A program made the position numbers and the translations under genes. Shown here piece by piece: positions 5,017 to 5,720 of a DNA stretch of 5,720 nucleotides. The notes under the pieces were generated by a model. That model saw nothing but the letters and a program-made list of their open reading frames with translations. It was not told the origin of the DNA and searched no databases. Origin of the DNA: Candidatus Woesearchaeota archaeon (GTDB lineage Archaea > Nanobdellota > Nanobdellia > SCGC-AAA011-G17 > GW2011-AR17); contig JACQSW010000036.1 in the NCBI GenBank assembly GCA_016211095.1, positions 1-5,720 of the forward strand, in the 5' to 3' direction. The stretch's first letter is position 1. Every line of letters begins with the position of its first letter.

Positions 5017-5059
5017 CTAGCTTTGTGTTTATAAAAAGGTTGTGCCATTACTCCAAAGT

Positions 5060-5090
5060 GGTTTTTATAGCTGGTTTGGCCTTAAAAACC
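5060..5090. repeat. 8-base perfect inverted repeat in the spacer between the minus-strand genes
   Basis: GGTTTTTA (5060-5067) and TAAAAACC (5083-5090) are exact inverted copies separated by 15 bases. They lie between the Nudix terminator and the channel-gene promoter. The element could be an operator or a weak hairpin. The A/T content makes chance occurrence possible. No gene is seen in 5017-5091. Confidence 0.4.
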
Positions 5091-5091
5091 T

Positions 5092-5116
5092 AAAAAAAAG
5101 CGGATCTCAACCCGCT
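5092..5116 (-). terminator. Hairpin plus T-run terminator of the Nudix gene
   Basis: On the minus strand, just after the Nudix stop, AGCGG (complement of 5112-5116) pairs with CCGCT (complement of 5099-5103) around an 8-base loop, followed directly by a run of T residues (complement of 5092-5098). This has the form of an intrinsic terminator, unusual in a region where other ends rely on T-runs alone. Confidence 0.7.
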
Positions 5117-5123
5117 ATCCAAG

Positions 5124-5543
5124 TCAATGAGACTTCCCGCCTACGGAGCTAAATTTTTGCTTGAGAAAATTTTGCGTAGAAACAAAAAGTGGTTTTGGCA
5201 GCTTGCCCAATTCAAACCAGCCCCACCTTTCAAACTTTTCCGGCTCCGCCAACCTTAATTCCCCAGAATCATAATCAGAGATAACAAAAAGCGTAATGTA
5301 ATGTTTGCCTTCTTTTTTGAAAATGTCATTAGTGAAATTGCCCAGCCTAAGATTCTTAATTTTGAGCCCTGTTTCCTCCAAAACCTCCCTCCTAGCGCAA
5401 TCCTCAACCGCCTCATTGAATTCTAAATGGCCACCTGGAAAACACCAAGAGCCTGCGCCATGAGCATTCTTCCTTTTACCCAAAAGAACCTTGCCCCCTT
5501 TCAAAACTAAAACACCAACACCAACTTTTGGCCTGTCACCCAT
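5124..5543 (-). CDS. Nudix hydrolase, NUDT15/MutT-like nucleotide pyrophosphatase
   Basis: This 139-residue, single-domain soluble protein has a perfect Nudix box, G-x5-E-x7-REVxEExGL, spanning Gly38, Glu44, Arg52, Glu53, Glu56, Glu57, Gly59 and Leu60; the glutamates bind Mg2+. The strand GVGVLVLKGGKVLLGKR (8-24), PGGHLEF (36-42), HYITLF (81-86) and EPEKFERWGWF (100-110) resemble the NUDT15/MTH1-like branch, which hydrolyses modified or surplus nucleoside triphosphates to monophosphates. The exact substrate cannot be assigned from sequence, and an ADP-ribose or NADH substrate is not excluded. ATG 5543 is chosen because it lies about 30 bases after a TATA box and no nearby upstream start is better. 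No Shine-Dalgarno is seen, consistent with a nearly leaderless mRNA. It appears to be transcribed alone. Codons are G/T-ending, unlike the neighbouring channel-like gene on the same strand. Confidence 0.93.
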   Translation of the reverse strand: MGDRPKVGVGVLVLKGGKVLLGKRKNAHGAGSWCFPGGHLEFNEAVEDCARREVLEETGLKIKNLRLGNFTNDIFKKEGKHYITLFVISDYDSGELRLAEPEKFERWGWFELGKLPKPLFVSTQNFLKQKFSSVGGKSH

Positions 5544-5569
5544 AAGGAAGAATCAAAAATTTTTTTAGG

Positions 5570-5584
5570 TTTATAACCTTTTTG
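5570..5584 (-). promoter_or_regulatory. Archaeal promoter of the Nudix gene, nearly leaderless
   Basis: On the minus strand CAAAAAGG (complement of 5577-5584) is a BRE-like stretch followed by TTATAAA (complement of 5570-5576). A start about 26 bases downstream falls near 5547, leaving only about 3 to 4 bases before the ATG. The box sits in the palindrome GGTTATAAACC. Confidence 0.65.
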
Positions 5585-5607
5585 AACCAGTAATCAACCT
5601 AGAGATT

Positions 5608-5614
5608 AAAAAAA
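5608..5614 (-). terminator. T-run terminator after tRNA-Arg
   Basis: On the minus strand, seven T residues begin one base after the encoded CCA of tRNA-Arg. This suits archaeal T-run termination of a single-tRNA transcript before the Nudix promoter. Confidence 0.6.
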
Positions 5615-5615
5615 G

Positions 5616-5693
5616 TGGCGGGCCCGGGGGGATTTGAACCCTCGACCCACAGATTAGAAGGCTGTTGCGCTATCCAGGCTGCGCGACGCGCCC
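5616..5693 (-). tRNA. tRNA-Arg(TCT), CCA encoded, with three stem mismatches
   Basis: Read on the minus strand: acceptor GGGCGCG/CGGGCCC; U8; D-stem GCGC/GCGC with loop AGCCTGGATA (A14, G18, G19, A21 in place); anticodon arm ACAGC-CTTCTAA-TCTGT with anticodon TCT (complement of 5656-5658), reading AGA; 5-base variable loop; T-arm GAGGG-TTCAAAT-CCCCC; discriminator G73, normal for archaeal tRNA-Arg; then CCA (complement of 5616-5618). Mismatches are G5-G68 in the acceptor, C31-U39 closing the anticodon loop and A50-C64 in the T-stem, one in each of three stems. No intron is needed to fold it. By contrast, tRNA-Ser in this window has no encoded CCA. It may be a functional divergent tRNA, a decaying copy, or a target of RNA editing. 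Confidence 0.85.
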
Positions 5694-5720
5694 ATTAGAA
5701 TTAATTTTTTAGAAGCAGAG

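Noticed and set aside
5010..5048. 12-codon minus-strand mini-gene (ATG at 5046-5048) upstream of the channel-like gene
   Set aside because: Its ATG would lie at or upstream of the transcript starts expected from the nearby TATA boxes, and its end overlaps the main TATA box.

Overview
The window looks like a piece of an AT-rich archaeal chromosome, most likely from a small-genome DPANN-type lineage (Woesearchaeota/Pacearchaeota-like; the lineage is an inference). The archaeal signs are: an archaeal-type LonB-family protease; TTTATATA promoter boxes about 26 bases before predicted transcript starts, some giving leaderless or nearly leaderless mRNAs; T-run terminators; and a tRNA gene whose intron is bounded by a bulge-helix-bulge. 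No CRISPR, IS element or phage module is visible.

Layout, left to right. Positions 61-791 hold two tandem four-helix SMR/ArnE-ArnF-like membrane proteins separated by 2 bases, probably subunits of one heterodimeric transporter. Positions 842-3364 encode an ATP-dependent serine protease of the archaeal Lon family. Its P-loop, Walker B and Ser711/Lys754 dyad are intact, but the membrane hairpin typical of LonB is replaced by a soluble insert of about 210 residues, and the sensor-2 arginines are missing. Positions 3440-3554 are an intron-containing tRNA-Ser(GGA). By my folding, the 30-base intron sits at the non-canonical position 29/30. About 200 non-coding bases with a small hairpin follow. 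Positions 3758-4228 are a RelB/RelE-type toxin-antitoxin pair read from a leaderless promoter. A two-way A/T terminator (4269-4298) separates it from the minus-strand genes: a five-segment membrane protein related to the TM region of MscS-like channels (4297-4965), a NUDT15-like Nudix hydrolase (5124-5543), and a tRNA-Arg(TCT) (5616-5693) with encoded CCA and one mismatch in each of three stems.

The genes are mostly separate transcription units with their own promoters; only the SMR pair and the toxin-antitoxin pair look co-transcribed. No single pathway links them. The mix is housekeeping and stress-related: regulated proteolysis, toxin-antitoxin, osmotic or membrane-tension response, and nucleotide-pool cleaning.

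The points most worth a second look are the anchor-less, insert-bearing Lon; the tRNA-Ser intron whose splicing motif competes with the D-stem; the mismatched tRNA-Arg; and two sharply different codon-choice styles (G/T-ending versus A/C-ending) that alternate between neighbouring genes regardless of strand. I did not find a clearly new multi-gene system. The Lon variant is the best single candidate for something under-described.
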